Assembly: GCA_964511945.1 (NCBI GenBank)
Contig: CAZEHO010000009.1
Location: 1 to 64,000, forward strand
Length of the DNA stretch: 64,000 nt
Reading direction: 5' to 3'
Source: CAZEHO01 sp964511945
GTDB taxonomy: Bacteria > Actinomycetota > Acidimicrobiia > Spongiisociales > UBA11373
This document shows, one piece after another, positions 53,144 through 61,664 of the stretch. The notes beneath the pieces were generated by a model. That model searched no databases. It was not told the origin of the DNA and saw nothing but the letters and a program-made list of their open reading frames with translations. How positions within the stretch are numbered: the stretch's first letter is position 1; the number at the start of each line of letters is the position of its first letter. Made by a program: the position numbers and the translations under genes.

Positions 53144-53943
53144 GTGCCAAAGAATTGCGCAGTCTGTTCGATCGCACGGCCGGCGAAGACCGGGCGGTCC
53201 TGATGCCGTACATGATGGCCGGCATCCCCGACGCCGAGTCGTCGGTGGATATGTTTGTGGCGATGGCCGATGCGGGAGCAGACGCCTTCGAGATCGGCAT
53301 CCCGTACGCCGATCCACTGATGGACGGTCCGGTGATTCAATCAGCAGGAGCCGCGGCGCTCAAGGCCGGAACCACCGTCCAACGGGCCTTCGCCGTCATG
53401 ACGGAGGTGCGCAGGCGGACCGGTGCTCCGTGTATCCCGATGACCTACGTCAACCCAGTGCTGCGGATGGGGCCGGAGCGCTTCGCCGCGGCGGCTGCCG
53501 ATGCCGGTGCATCCGCGCTCATCGTTCCCGATCTGCCGGTGGACGAGGCGGCCCCGGTGGCCGCAGCCGCTGCTGATGCCGGCCTCGGCCTCGTGCTGTT
53601 TGCCGCACCCACGACGCCGGCGGATCGTCTCGCCCGGGTGGCGCAGATGGGGCCGGCATTCGTGTACGGGATCGCCGAGATGGGGGTGACGGGGGAGCGG
53701 ACCACCACCAGTGTGCGGGCCGCCGATCTGGTCGAACGGGTCCGGGCGGTGACCGAGGCACCGCTGGTGCTGGGCGTCGGCATCAGCGGCCCCGACGCCG
53801 CTGCGGCCGCGGCGTCGGTCGCCGACGGCGTGATCGTCGGTTCTGCCCTGGTCCGGAGGGTGCTGGAGGCGCCGGATGCGGTCTCTGCGGGTGCCGCTCT
53901 CGGCGGCGCGGTGAGGGAGCTGCGGGCAGCGATGGGTCGGTGA
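53140..53943 (+). CDS. trpA: Tryptophan synthase alpha subunit
   Basis: 267-residue TIM barrel that splits indole-3-glycerol phosphate to indole and glyceraldehyde 3-phosphate. Catalytic Glu51 and Asp62 lie in FEIGIPYADPLMDGP; the phosphate-binding end contains LGVGISGPDAA. ATG 53140 overlaps the trpB stop as ATGA, and nothing upstream within trpB is needed. It is the last gene of the unit; 53944-54050 is a degenerate intergenic tract ending in the nadE promoter hexamer. Confidence 0.95.
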   Translation: MSAKELRSLFDRTAGEDRAVLMPYMMAGIPDAESSVDMFVAMADAGADAFEIGIPYADPLMDGPVIQSAGAAALKAGTTVQRAFAVMTEVRRRTGAPCIPMTYVNPVLRMGPERFAAAAADAGASALIVPDLPVDEAAPVAAAAADAGLGLVLFAAPTTPADRLARVAQMGPAFVYGIAEMGVTGERTTTSVRAADLVERVRAVTEAPLVLGVGISGPDAAAAAASVADGVIVGSALVRRVLEAPDAVSAGAALGGAVRELRAAMGR

Positions 53944-54037
53944 GTTCTCGGTTCTCAGACCCGGCTCTGTGCCGGGGCGACCCGACGGCTGCCGACTGAG
54001 GACCGGTGGCCGGCACCAGTGGCCGAACGCCGTCGCC

Positions 54038-54043
54038 TACTCT
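54038..54043 (+). promoter_or_regulatory. -10 hexamer TACTCT, leaderless promoter of nadE
   Basis: The hexamer ends 7 nt before the ATG at 54051. It also argues against an in-frame ATG at 54006, which lies upstream of it. Confidence 0.5.
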
Positions 54044-54050
54044 GCCGCCT

Positions 54051-55763
54051 ATGACCGATTTCATCAGAATCGCCGGGGCGCAGCTCAACCTGACCGTGGG
54101 GGACATCGACGGGAACGTCGATCGCATCATCGATGCCATGGAGTGGGCCGAGGAGTGCCAGGCCGACATCCTGCTGCTGCCGGAACTCGCCATCACGGGT
54201 TATCCGCCCGAGGACCTTGTCCTGCGAAGGGCCTTCGTGGACGCCAACATCGAGGCGCTCTACCGCATCGCGCAGGCAGCGGGGGAGACCGCAGTCGTTG
54301 TCGGGTTCGTCGACCGGGCGGCCGGGCCCCGGCCGGCCAAGGATGATGCCGGCCCGCCGCGAGTGCACAACGCAGCCGCCCTTGTCGCCAACGGCCGGGT
54401 GCGCGGCTTCTATCACAAGCTACTGCTCCCGAACTACGGCGTCTTCGACGAGGACCGCTACTTCGTTGCGGGAGCCGATCCGACGCTGTTGTGGGAGGTC
54501 AACGGGGCGATCGTCGGCGTGTCGGTCTGTGAGGATCTGTGGGTGCCCGACGGTCCTCCCGCCAAGCAGGCGGAGGCCGGAGCGGACATCCTCGTCAACA
54601 TCAATGGCTCTCCGTACCACGCGGGCAAGGGACCGGAGCGAGAGGCGATGCTCCGGCAGCGGGTGGAGGAGAGCGGCCTGCCGCTCGTGTACCTGAACCT
54701 GGTGGGCGGGCAGGACGAACTCGTCTTCGACGGCGACAGCATGGTGTTCGGTGCCGACGGTGCACTGATCTACCGCTCTCCCCAGTTCGAGGAGGACCTG
54801 TTCTGGGTGGACGTTCCGCTGCCCGCGGAGGGCCGGGCCGACGCCACCGCAACCATGGTGACCGACGGCACGCTCCTCGAGGGCGATCCTGAGGATCCGC
54901 CGGAACTTGTCGAGCGCCCCTCCGCCGCGGAAGAGGTCTACCGGGCCCTGACGCTGGGGTTGCGCGACTACGTCGGTAAGAACGGGTTCGAGGGGGTCGT
55001 CATCGGACTCTCCGGCGGGATCGATTCGGCACTGACCGCAGCCATCGCCGCCGACGCCCTTGGGCCGGAGTCGGTGTGGGGCGTCACCATGCCGGGCCGG
55101 TACTCCTCCGACGGATCCGTCGATCACTCCCGCCAGCTGGCCGAGAACCTCGGCATCCGGTTCGACGAGATCCCGATCGAGGGGCCGTTCACCGGATTCC
55201 TGTCGGCGCTTGAGGGATCGTTCGAGGGGACCGAGTCAGGAGTGACCGAGGAGAACCTCCAGGCCCGGGTGCGGGGCACGATCCTGATGGCGCTCTCCAA
55301 CAAATTCGGCGGCATGGTGGTGGCCACCGGGAACAAGTCGGAGATGTCGGTCGGCTACGCCACGCTCTACGGCGACATGGTCGGTGGGTATTCGGTGCTC
55401 AAGGATGTGTTCAAGACGCAGGTGTATCGGCTGGCGAAGTGGCGAAATCTCTCAGGCGAGGTGATCCCGCACGAGATCATCGAGAAGCCGCCGTCGGCCG
55501 AGCTGCGGCCGGATCAGCTCGACACCGATGCCCTTCCCGAGTACGGCAAGCTCGATGCGATCCTGGAGCTCTACGTCGAGGACGACCTCAATGCGGATGC
55601 CATCGCCCGGAAGGGCCACGATCCGGAGCTGGTGAACAGCATCGCTCGCATGGTGGACGGCAACGAGTACAAGCGGCGCCAGTCGGCGCCCGGGGTGCGG
55701 ATCACGACGAAGGGACTCGGCCGGGATCGCCGCCTGCCGATCACGAACGGATTCAAGAAATAG
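54051..55763 (+). CDS. nadE: Glutamine-dependent NAD+ synthetase
   Basis: 570 residues. The N-terminal carbon-nitrogen hydrolase (glutaminase) domain has the triad Glu45, Lys123 and Cys160 (LPELAITGYPPEDL, YHKLLLPNYGVFDE, SVCEDLW). The C-terminal ATP-pyrophosphatase domain has SGGIDS at 321-326 and GNKSEMSVGYATLYGD. It converts nicotinate adenine dinucleotide to NAD with ammonia passed from the first domain. The length is that of the two-domain bacterial form, shorter than mycobacterial NadE. Apparently monocistronic. Confidence 0.96.
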   Translation: MTDFIRIAGAQLNLTVGDIDGNVDRIIDAMEWAEECQADILLLPELAITGYPPEDLVLRRAFVDANIEALYRIAQAAGETAVVVGFVDRAAGPRPAKDDAGPPRVHNAAALVANGRVRGFYHKLLLPNYGVFDEDRYFVAGADPTLLWEVNGAIVGVSVCEDLWVPDGPPAKQAEAGADILVNINGSPYHAGKGPEREAMLRQRVEESGLPLVYLNLVGGQDELVFDGDSMVFGADGALIYRSPQFEEDLFWVDVPLPAEGRADATATMVTDGTLLEGDPEDPPELVERPSAAEEVYRALTLGLRDYVGKNGFEGVVIGLSGGIDSALTAAIAADALGPESVWGVTMPGRYSSDGSVDHSRQLAENLGIRFDEIPIEGPFTGFLSALEGSFEGTESGVTEENLQARVRGTILMALSNKFGGMVVATGNKSEMSVGYATLYGDMVGGYSVLKDVFKTQVYRLAKWRNLSGEVIPHEIIEKPPSAELRPDQLDTDALPEYGKLDAILELYVEDDLNADAIARKGHDPELVNSIARMVDGNEYKRRQSAPGVRITTKGLGRDRRLPITNGFKK

Positions 55764-55835
55764 GGAGCGGCCTGCCGGCCGCCCCGGCGATGGACCACGA
55801 GCAACGAGCGCCGATGCGAGGAGTAACCGGCCGGC

Positions 55836-56087
55836 CTAGTTGATCGGGCCCTCCAAGCTCTGGCCGGACCACTCGTCCAAGAGGGAGTTGCGGGAGCGCT
55901 CGGCCCAGATGGCGATCGGCCAGCTCACGATGCCCGCGATCAGGCCGAGTGGTCCCAGGAGGGTTCCGTCGCCGGTGATGAGTGTTGTGACGAAGCCGAC
56001 CGTGTAGAGAAGGCCGTAGGCGGCTGCAAGTCCGGCTGCCGCGTGGACGCCGCCGAGCAGAATCTTCCGATTCCGATCGAGTGCCAT
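55836..56087 (-). CDS. Small two-helix membrane protein, unrecognised
   Basis: 83 residues with a basic N-terminus (MALDRNRK) and two hydrophobic segments (about 10-34 and 43-61). It ends in a polar tail with SLLDEWSGQSLEGPIN. No family recognised. A TAGGCT hexamer ends 6 nt before the ATG, as for other first genes here, which supports it as a real gene. It is convergent with nadE. Confidence 0.6.
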   Translation of the reverse strand: MALDRNRKILLGGVHAAAGLAAAYGLLYTVGFVTTLITGDGTLLGPLGLIAGIVSWPIAIWAERSRNSLLDEWSGQSLEGPIN

Positions 56088-56093
56088 GAGCCA

Positions 56094-56099
56094 AGCCTA
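56094..56099 (-). promoter_or_regulatory. -10 hexamer TAGGCT, leaderless promoter
   Basis: On the minus strand the hexamer ends 6 nt before the ATG at 56087. Confidence 0.45.
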
Positions 56100-56160
56100 C
56101 GAACGACGTGCCGTTATCGGCCGTTGCGATTCCGGGTGCAACACGATGCAACGGCCCCAA

Positions 56161-56476
56161 GTTGCGGAGGAGGATGGGGTTGGGGCCCCATCCGGGCAAA
56201 TCAAGCCGAGCGCGTTCTTGTGCCAGTGTTCCCGGCAACACGACAAGACGGCCGCGGTGGGGTTGGGGCCCCAACCGGGTCAATCAAGCACAGCGCGTTC
56301 TTGTGCCAGAGCTCCCCTTGAAGGACGGGACGGCCGCCGTGGGGGTTGGGGCCCCATCCGGGCAAATCAAGCACAGCGCGTTCTTGTGCCAGAGCTCCCC
56401 GCAACACGATGGGACGGCCGCCGTGGGGTTGGGGCCCCACGTTGCGGAGGAGGATGGGGTTGGGGCCCCATCCGGG
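56161..56476 (+). repeat. Modular GC-rich repeat array next to tRNA-Leu
   Basis: Three copies of an 83-bp module (AGCGCGTTCTTGTGCCAG at 56209, 56292 and 56375) are flanked at both ends by a 31-bp module containing CGTTGCGGAGGAGG or its close variant (about 56160-56190 and 56440-56470). Five copies of TGGGGTTGGGGCCCCA, with minor variants, separate the modules. The array is the reverse orientation of the one at 1-235. This fills the gene-free stretch 56088-56488. Open frames across it are repeat translations. Confidence 0.85.
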
Positions 56477-56488
56477 GGATCAACCCAG

Positions 56489-56571
56489 TACCGGGAGGGG
56501 GATTCGAACCCCCACGGGGTTGCCCCCGGCGGATTTTGAGTCCGCTGCGTCTACCGTTCCGCCATCCCGGC
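56489..56571 (-). tRNA. tRNA-Leu, anticodon CAA
   Basis: 83 nt on the minus strand. The acceptor stem GCCGGGA pairs with TCCCGGT (first pair G-U), and the discriminator is A. The anticodon arm is GCGGA-CTCAAAA-TCCGC with CAA at 56538-56536. A long variable arm (GGGGGCAACCCC type) fits leucine, and GGTTCGAAT is the T loop. CCA is not encoded. The repeat array begins 12 bp from its 3' end. Confidence 0.95.
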
Positions 56572-56598
56572 TCACCCCACAATGGTAGGCAGCCCCGC

Positions 56599-56604
56599 TA
56601 GCGT
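56599..56604 (+). promoter_or_regulatory. -10 hexamer TAGCGT, leaderless promoter
   Basis: The hexamer ends 9 nt before the ATG at 56614, 28 bp from the start of the divergent tRNA-Leu. Confidence 0.45.
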
Positions 56605-56613
56605 CGCCTCCGG

Positions 56614-56892
56614 ATGTCGAAACGAACCGCTGAGCGCATCTTCAAGATCAACGACGAGATCGTCCGCCTGCGGGAGGAAGCTCGGCTGACCGAGGAAGAG
56701 CTGCGGATTCACGAGCACCTGCACGATGACGCCGCCCGCGATGCGGCGGTCAGCGATCACCCCTTCGACCGCGAGGACGCCCGGGAGACGGCGTCCGACG
56801 TCGCTCGCTTCGAACGGAACCTGGCCGACATCGATCGCCGCATCAACCGGCTTGAGGCCAAGCGAGACAAGCTCGCGGAGAAACTCGGCTAG
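56614..56892 (+). CDS. Small coiled-coil protein, unrecognised
   Basis: 92 residues, almost entirely charged helix with heptad-like spacing (KINDEIVRLREEARLTEEEL, RRINRLEAKRDKLAEKLG). No signal peptide or membrane segment. Small coiled-coil proteins of this kind are common and poorly characterised, and no function is claimed. Support: a start just after a TAGCGT hexamer and coding-like composition. The 66-nt gap to polA carries a GCGAGTTGCGAGGCGCGAGT tract. Confidence 0.65.
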   Translation: MSKRTAERIFKINDEIVRLREEARLTEEELRIHEHLHDDAARDAAVSDHPFDREDARETASDVARFERNLADIDRRINRLEAKRDKLAEKLG

Positions 56893-56945
56893 CGACCTCT
56901 CGCGAGGTGCGAGCTGCTGGCTGCGAGTTGCGAGGCGCGAGTTGC

Positions 56946-56951
56946 TAAGTT
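56946..56951 (+). promoter_or_regulatory. -10 hexamer TAAGTT, leaderless promoter of polA
   Basis: The hexamer ends 7 nt before the ATG at 56959. It lies at the end of a degenerate GCGAGTTGC repeat tract (about 56897-56950). Confidence 0.45.
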
Positions 56952-56958
56952 CGCCGGG

Positions 56959-59589
56959 ATGCCAAAGCTCGCGCTGATCGACGGTCACAGCCTCGCCTAT
57001 CGGGCGTTCTACGCCCTTCCGACGGACCTGGCCACACCGGATGGCCGGCCCACGAATGCCGTGTTCGGGTTCACCTCGATGGTGATCAAGCTGCTGGGTG
57101 ATGAGCACCCGGATGCGCTCGCCGTTGCCTGGGACACCCCGAAACCGACGTTCCGCAAAGAAGCGTACGAGGAGTACAAGGCGCAGCGGGAGGCAGCACC
57201 GGATCTATTCCGTTCCCAGCTGCCGCTCATGCACGAGGTGGCCGAAGCGCTCGAGATCACACAGTTCGAAGCCCCCGGCTATGAGGCCGACGACATCATC
57301 GCCACTCTGGCAACGGTGGCCTCGGCTGCAGGTTGGGAGGTCGTGGTCGTCACGGGCGATCGCGATGCCTTCCAGCTGATCGATGCCGGTGTCCGGGTGT
57401 CGTACACGCTGCGGGGCATCTCCGAGAGTGTTGAGGCCGACGCCGACTACATCCGGGAGCGGTATGGGATCGAGCCCCGCCAGTACGTGGAGCTTGCGGC
57501 ATTGCGCGGCGACACCTCGGACAACCTGCCCGGCGTGCCGGGTGTCGGTGCCAAGACCGCAACCAAGCTGGTGGCCGGGTACGGGTCACTCGAGGGCATT
57601 TACGAGCACCTCGACGATCAGACGCCGAAACTCCGCGAGAACCTGGCAGCTTGCCGCGACCAGGTGTTCCTGAACCGCACGCTCATGGAGTTGGTGCGCG
57701 ACGTGCCGTTGGAGCTGGACCTGGAGGCGCTGCGGTCGCCGCCGTGGGATCCGGGCCGGGTCCGTGAGGTCTTCGACGGGTTGGCCTTCCGTTCGCTGTG
57801 GCAGCGCCTCCAGGAACTCGGTGGGGGAGCGGCTCCCGATCCGGATGAAGTTCTCGAGGTCGAGGTCACCGCCCTGCACGATCCAGATCGGATCGCCGCG
57901 CTCGGCCGGAGCCCGATGGCCATCGAAGCCGTGTGGGACGGTTCGGATGTGATCGGCATCGTTGTGGCGACGGGGGAGTCGACCGCCGCGTTCGTTCCGT
58001 TCGACGAACTGAAAGCGCTGAACGGTGGCCTGGCTGATCCGGATGTTCCGAAGTACCTCCACGATGCGAAGCCGCTGCTGCGGGCGCTGCTCGAAGGCGA
58101 CCACGACCTGCGTGGGGTCGCGTTCGACACCGCACTCGCCGGATACGTCATCAACCCGGCGGAGCGCGCTCCGGATCTTCACGACTTGACCGGCTCGGTC
58201 CTCGGCGTCGAGATCGAGCCGCCGCCCGCCGACGGCGGGTCCGATGGTGCCCAGGGGGCGTTTGACTTCGACGGATCCGGCCCCGACCTCGAAAGGGCCG
58301 GACGGCGAGCGCTCGCCATCTCCCGCATGCTCGATCCGCTGAGCGGGCAGTTGGAGGCTCGTGGGGGGCTTCGGCTGCTCCATGAGGTCGAGCTGCCTCT
58401 GGTCCGGGTGCTGGCGAAGATGGAGGAGGCGGGCATCGGTACCGATCGCGACTACCTGGTGGAACTGGGGGAGACGCTGCGGGACCGGCTGGCGACGCTG
58501 GAGCAGCAGATCTACCAGGCGGCCGGCGACCCGTTCAACATCAACTCGACCCTGCAGTTGCGCGAAGTGCTGTTTGAGCGTCTCGGCCTCCCGGTGTTGA
58601 AGAAGACGCCGAAAGGCGCACCGTCGACCGATGCATCAGTGCTGCAGAAGCTGGTCGAGGAACATCCGGTGGTCGAGCACCTGCTTGCGTTCCGCGAACT
58701 CGAGAAGCTCCGCTCCACGTACGTCGACGGCCTGCTGCCGCTCATTGCCGAGGACGGCCGCATCCATTGTGTGTTCAATCAGACGGGCGCCGCGACCGGG
58801 CGGATCTCGTCGGAACGGCCCAACATGCAGAACATCCCGGTCCGCTCGGAAGAGGGCAGGACGATCCGGCGGGCGTTCGTTGCCGCCCCGGGCTGTACCT
58901 TCGTGATCGCCGACTACAGCCAGATCGAGCTGCGGATCCTCGCGCACCTGAGTGAGGATCCGGGTCTGGTCGGCGCCTTCACCGCCGACGAGGACGTGCA
59001 CACCGCGACCGCCGCCCGGGTTTTCGGCGTCGATAGCGACGCCGTCGATCCGGAGATGCGGCGGCGGGCCAAGGTGATCAATTTCGGGCTCCTCTACGGG
59101 ATGGAGTCCTATGGGTTGGCGCAGCGGCTGGGGATCTCTACCGAAGAGGCGAAGGAGCACATGGATGCGTACTTTGCCCAATTCCCGGAGGTGGCCGGGT
59201 TCATGCAGGGCATCGTTGCCCGGGCCCGCGATACCGGCTATACGACGACGCTGCTCGGCCGCCGCCGGTATCTCCCCGAGCTGAGCTCCGGTAACTTCCG
59301 GATTCGCCAGATGGGGGAGCGGATGGCGCTGAACGCTCCGATCCAGGGTTCGGCGGCGGACATCATCAAGCAGGCGATGATCGAACTGGACCGCGAGCTC
59401 GAGGCAGCGGGCGGCGGGGCCGCCATGCTGCTCCAGGTTCACGACGAACTGGTCCTCGAGGTTCCGAACGAATCGGTCGACGAAATCGCAGCCCTGACCC
59501 GACGGGTCATGGAAGGGATCAGTGAGCTCCGGGTGCCGCTCAAGGTGGACGTCGGGGTCGGCACCACGCTGGGGGACGCCAAGGGGTAA
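56959..59589 (+). CDS. polA: DNA polymerase I
   Basis: 876 residues. Order: 5'-3' exonuclease (about 1-290; LIDGHSLAYRAFYAL, YEADDIIATLA, GDTSDNLPGVPGVGAKTA), a degenerate 3'-5' exonuclease-like domain (about 300-470) and the polymerase domain. Polymerase motifs are DYSQIELR with Asp652, RRAKVINFGLLYGM and QVHDELVLE with Asp829-Glu830. The middle domain lacks the DxE metal-binding pair (VWDGSDVIG instead), so no proofreading is expected, as in most actinobacterial PolA. Used in repair and Okazaki fragment processing. Confidence 0.96.
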   Translation: MPKLALIDGHSLAYRAFYALPTDLATPDGRPTNAVFGFTSMVIKLLGDEHPDALAVAWDTPKPTFRKEAYEEYKAQREAAPDLFRSQLPLMHEVAEALEITQFEAPGYEADDIIATLATVASAAGWEVVVVTGDRDAFQLIDAGVRVSYTLRGISESVEADADYIRERYGIEPRQYVELAALRGDTSDNLPGVPGVGAKTATKLVAGYGSLEGIYEHLDDQTPKLRENLAACRDQVFLNRTLMELVRDVPLELDLEALRSPPWDPGRVREVFDGLAFRSLWQRLQELGGGAAPDPDEVLEVEVTALHDPDRIAALGRSPMAIEAVWDGSDVIGIVVATGESTAAFVPFDELKALNGGLADPDVPKYLHDAKPLLRALLEGDHDLRGVAFDTALAGYVINPAERAPDLHDLTGSVLGVEIEPPPADGGSDGAQGAFDFDGSGPDLERAGRRALAISRMLDPLSGQLEARGGLRLLHEVELPLVRVLAKMEEAGIGTDRDYLVELGETLRDRLATLEQQIYQAAGDPFNINSTLQLREVLFERLGLPVLKKTPKGAPSTDASVLQKLVEEHPVVEHLLAFRELEKLRSTYVDGLLPLIAEDGRIHCVFNQTGAATGRISSERPNMQNIPVRSEEGRTIRRAFVAAPGCTFVIADYSQIELRILAHLSEDPGLVGAFTADEDVHTATAARVFGVDSDAVDPEMRRRAKVINFGLLYGMESYGLAQRLGISTEEAKEHMDAYFAQFPEVAGFMQGIVARARDTGYTTTLLGRRRYLPELSSGNFRIRQMGERMALNAPIQGSAADIIKQAMIELDRELEAAGGGAAMLLQVHDELVLEVPNESVDEIAALTRRVMEGISELRVPLKVDVGVGTTLGDAKG

Positions 59590-59719
59590 CGAGATCCCCC
59601 GGGACCGGCCGATGGCCCGCTCCGCCCGTGCCGTTCCATCCGTGTGGTACCCTTGCGGCGCCTCGGGAGGCCGGATTCGGCTCGTCCCGAGAGCTTCATG
59701 CGAGGAGAGACCCAAATCA

Positions 59720-61503
59720 ATGCCCGATGACACGACGAACGCGCCTGCCGACGCCGACGACCAGGTAGTGCAGGCCGAGACCGCCCCCGAGGAGGTGGCC
59801 TCCGCCGAGGAGCCTGCCGCCCCGGAGCCGGCGGATCCCGCGGCCCCACAAGCTGAGGCCGCACCTGAGGCAGCCGAGGAGGCTGCACCTGAGGCAGCCG
59901 AGGAGGCCGCATCTGAGGCAGCCGAGGAGGCCGCATCTGAGGCNNNNNNNNNNNNNNNNNNNNNNNNNNNNNNNNNNNNNNNNNNNNNNNNNNNNNNNNN
60001 NNNNNNNNNNNNNNNNNNNNNNNNNNNNNNNNNNNNNNNNNNNAGGCCGCATCTGAGGCAGCCGAGGAGGCCGCATCTGAGGCAGCCGAGGAGGCCGCAT
60101 CTGAGGCAGCCGAGGAGGCCGCCCCGGAAGAGCCGGAGACCGCGGCAGCAGCCGCCGACGCTCCGGAACCAGCAGTGGAGGCAGCGCCCCCGGCGCCCCG
60201 CCAGCCGATCGAAGCCGTCGACGCCTACAAGGCGATCGAGGAGCTTCCCGACGACCTCTCGGCGGAAGATTTCGCCGCGGCCATCGACAAGACCGTTGTC
60301 CAGTTGGCCGAAGGCAGTCTGATCACCGGCACCGTGGTGCGGGTCGATCCCGATGAGGTGCTCATCGACATCGGCTACAAGTCCGAGGGTGTGATTCCGG
60401 TCAACGAGCTGTCGATCCGCAACAACGTGAACCCGGCCGAGGTGGTCGAGGTCGGCGAGGCGATCGAAGCACTGATCCTGCAACTGGAGGATCAGGACGG
60501 CCGCATGATCCTCTCCAAGAAGCGCGCCCAGTACGAGCGCGCCTGGGGTCGTATCGAGAAGGTCATGCACGAAGGCGGCACGGTCCAGGGCCAGGTCATC
60601 GAAGTGGTCAAGGGCGGCCTGATCGTCGACATCGGGCTGCGCGGCTTCCTGCCGGCGTCGCTGGTGGAACTGCGCCGGGTGCGCGATCTGCACCCGTACG
60701 TCGGTCAGGAGCTCGAGGCCAAGGTCATCGAGCTCGACAAGAATCGCAACAACGTCGTCCTCTCCCGCCGCGCCTACCTCGAAGAGGAGCAGGCGGAGCA
60801 GCGGCAGGCGTTCCTCGACAAGCTGGCACCCGGAGAGATGCGCGACGGAGTCGTGTCGTCGGTCGTCAACTTCGGTGCTTTCGTCGATCTGGGCGGTATG
60901 GACGGCCTGGTGCACGTGTCCGAACTCTCCTGGCAGCACGTGAGCCATCCGTCTGAGGTCGTTTCCGTTGGGGACAAGGTGACGGTGAAGGTGCTCGAGG
61001 TCGATCTCGACCGGGAGCGGATCTCACTGTCGATCCGCCAGACGCGGGATGATCCGTGGCAGTCGTTCTCCGACGAGCATGAGGCCGGAGATGTCGTCGA
61101 CGGTGAGGTGACGAAGACGGTGCCCTTCGGTGCATTCGTCTCGGTGAACGACGGCGTCGAAGGCCTGGTCCACGTCTCCGAGATCGCCATCCATCACGTC
61201 GAGAGCCCCGAACTGGAGCTGTCGGTGGGACAGGCCGTCAAGGCCAAGATCACCGAGATCGATACCGATCGGCGCCGGATCAGCCTGTCGATCAAGCAGG
61301 CCAACCCGGAGTGGGAGCAGCGCTCGCAGTGGAGCGACGAGGGCCGTGGCGGTCGGCCGAGTGGCGCTGGTGGCCGTCGTCGGCAGCGCAAGGAGTTCCA
61401 GCGTGAGGAGGAGGCGCGGGAGCCGGAGCCGTCGTTCTCGGCCGATGCGTCGCTCGAGGCGATCCTCGCAGAGCTCAAGGAGAAGGGGATCGGGCGCAAG
61501 TAG
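59720..61503 (+). CDS. rpsA: Ribosomal protein S1 with extended acidic repeat N-terminus
   Basis: Four S1 domains follow the gap (about 60300-61300): GSLITGTVVRVDPDEVLIDI, GGTVQGQVIEVVKGGLIVDI, RDGVVSSVVNFGAFVDLGG and DVVDGEVTKTVPFGAFVSV mark their starts. The basic/acidic C-terminus ends ILAELKEKGIGRK. Before them lies an unusual Ala/Glu-rich segment with EAAEEAAS repeats, interrupted by 100 Ns. The frame differs on the two sides only because the placeholder length is arbitrary. ATG 59720 is preceded by GGAGAG; TACCCT at 59646-59651 may be the -10. S1 brings mRNA to the 30S subunit. Confidence 0.93.
59867..60126 (+). repeat. 24-bp tandem repeat inside rpsA
   Basis: Units of 24 bp coding EAAEEAAS or EAAEEAAP begin at 59867, 59891, 59915 and 59939, and after the gap at 60055, 60079 and 60103. 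Near-identical units explain why assembly failed here. Confidence 0.9.
59944..60043. other. Assembly gap of 100 Ns
   Basis: A round-number placeholder within the 24-bp repeat. If the array is regular, the missing length must be 8 plus a multiple of 24 nt, which also restores the reading frame; 100 does not satisfy this. Confidence 0.9.
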
Positions 61504-61525
61504 CGCTTCCGAGCCTCGAACACCT

Positions 61526-61549
61526 GGTGGCGGCCTTCGGGCCGCCACC
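61526..61549 (+). terminator. rpsA terminator hairpin
   Basis: GGTGGCGGCC, loop TTCG, GGCCGCCACC: a perfect 10-bp stem with a UUCG tetraloop, 23 nt after the rpsA stop. Only TTCG follows, so there is no true T-tract. Confidence 0.75.
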
Positions 61550-61588
61550 TTCGCGTCCGGGGTCTCCGGCCTGCAGCCACCTCTCAAG

Positions 61589-61633
61589 TTGAGTGGCCGG
61601 TGGCCGATGGAATAGTCACGGATGACTAGTCAC
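61589..61633 (+). promoter_or_regulatory. Candidate promoter and operator of the CpaE-like gene
   Basis: TTGAGT at 61589-61594 and AATAGT at 61611-61616 (16-bp spacing) could be a promoter. TAGTCAC occurs twice in direct repeat, at 61613-61619 and 61627-61633. The second copy is part of a perfect palindrome TGACTAGTCA (61623-61632). The arrangement suggests a regulator site over the transcription start; the regulator is unknown. Confidence 0.4.
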
Positions 61634-61664
61634 CGGGCCCGGCGCCCGGGTGGAGGAAGGTGAC

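Noticed and set aside
54006..54050. Longer NadE N-terminus
   Set aside because: The extension precedes the TACTCT promoter hexamer and has no family similarity.
56161..56476. CRISPR array
   Set aside because: The repeated modules are 83 and 31 bp and nearly identical throughout; there are no unique spacers and no cas genes.
56043..56601. Small proteins read from the repeat arrays (also 56-412)
   Set aside because: They are translations of the repeat in several frames, without start signals, and run into tRNA-Leu.
59720..60322. Frameshifted or broken rpsA
   Set aside because: The frame change is exactly what an arbitrary 100-N placeholder causes in a 24-bp repeat; both sides code the same EAAEEAAS repeat in their own frame.
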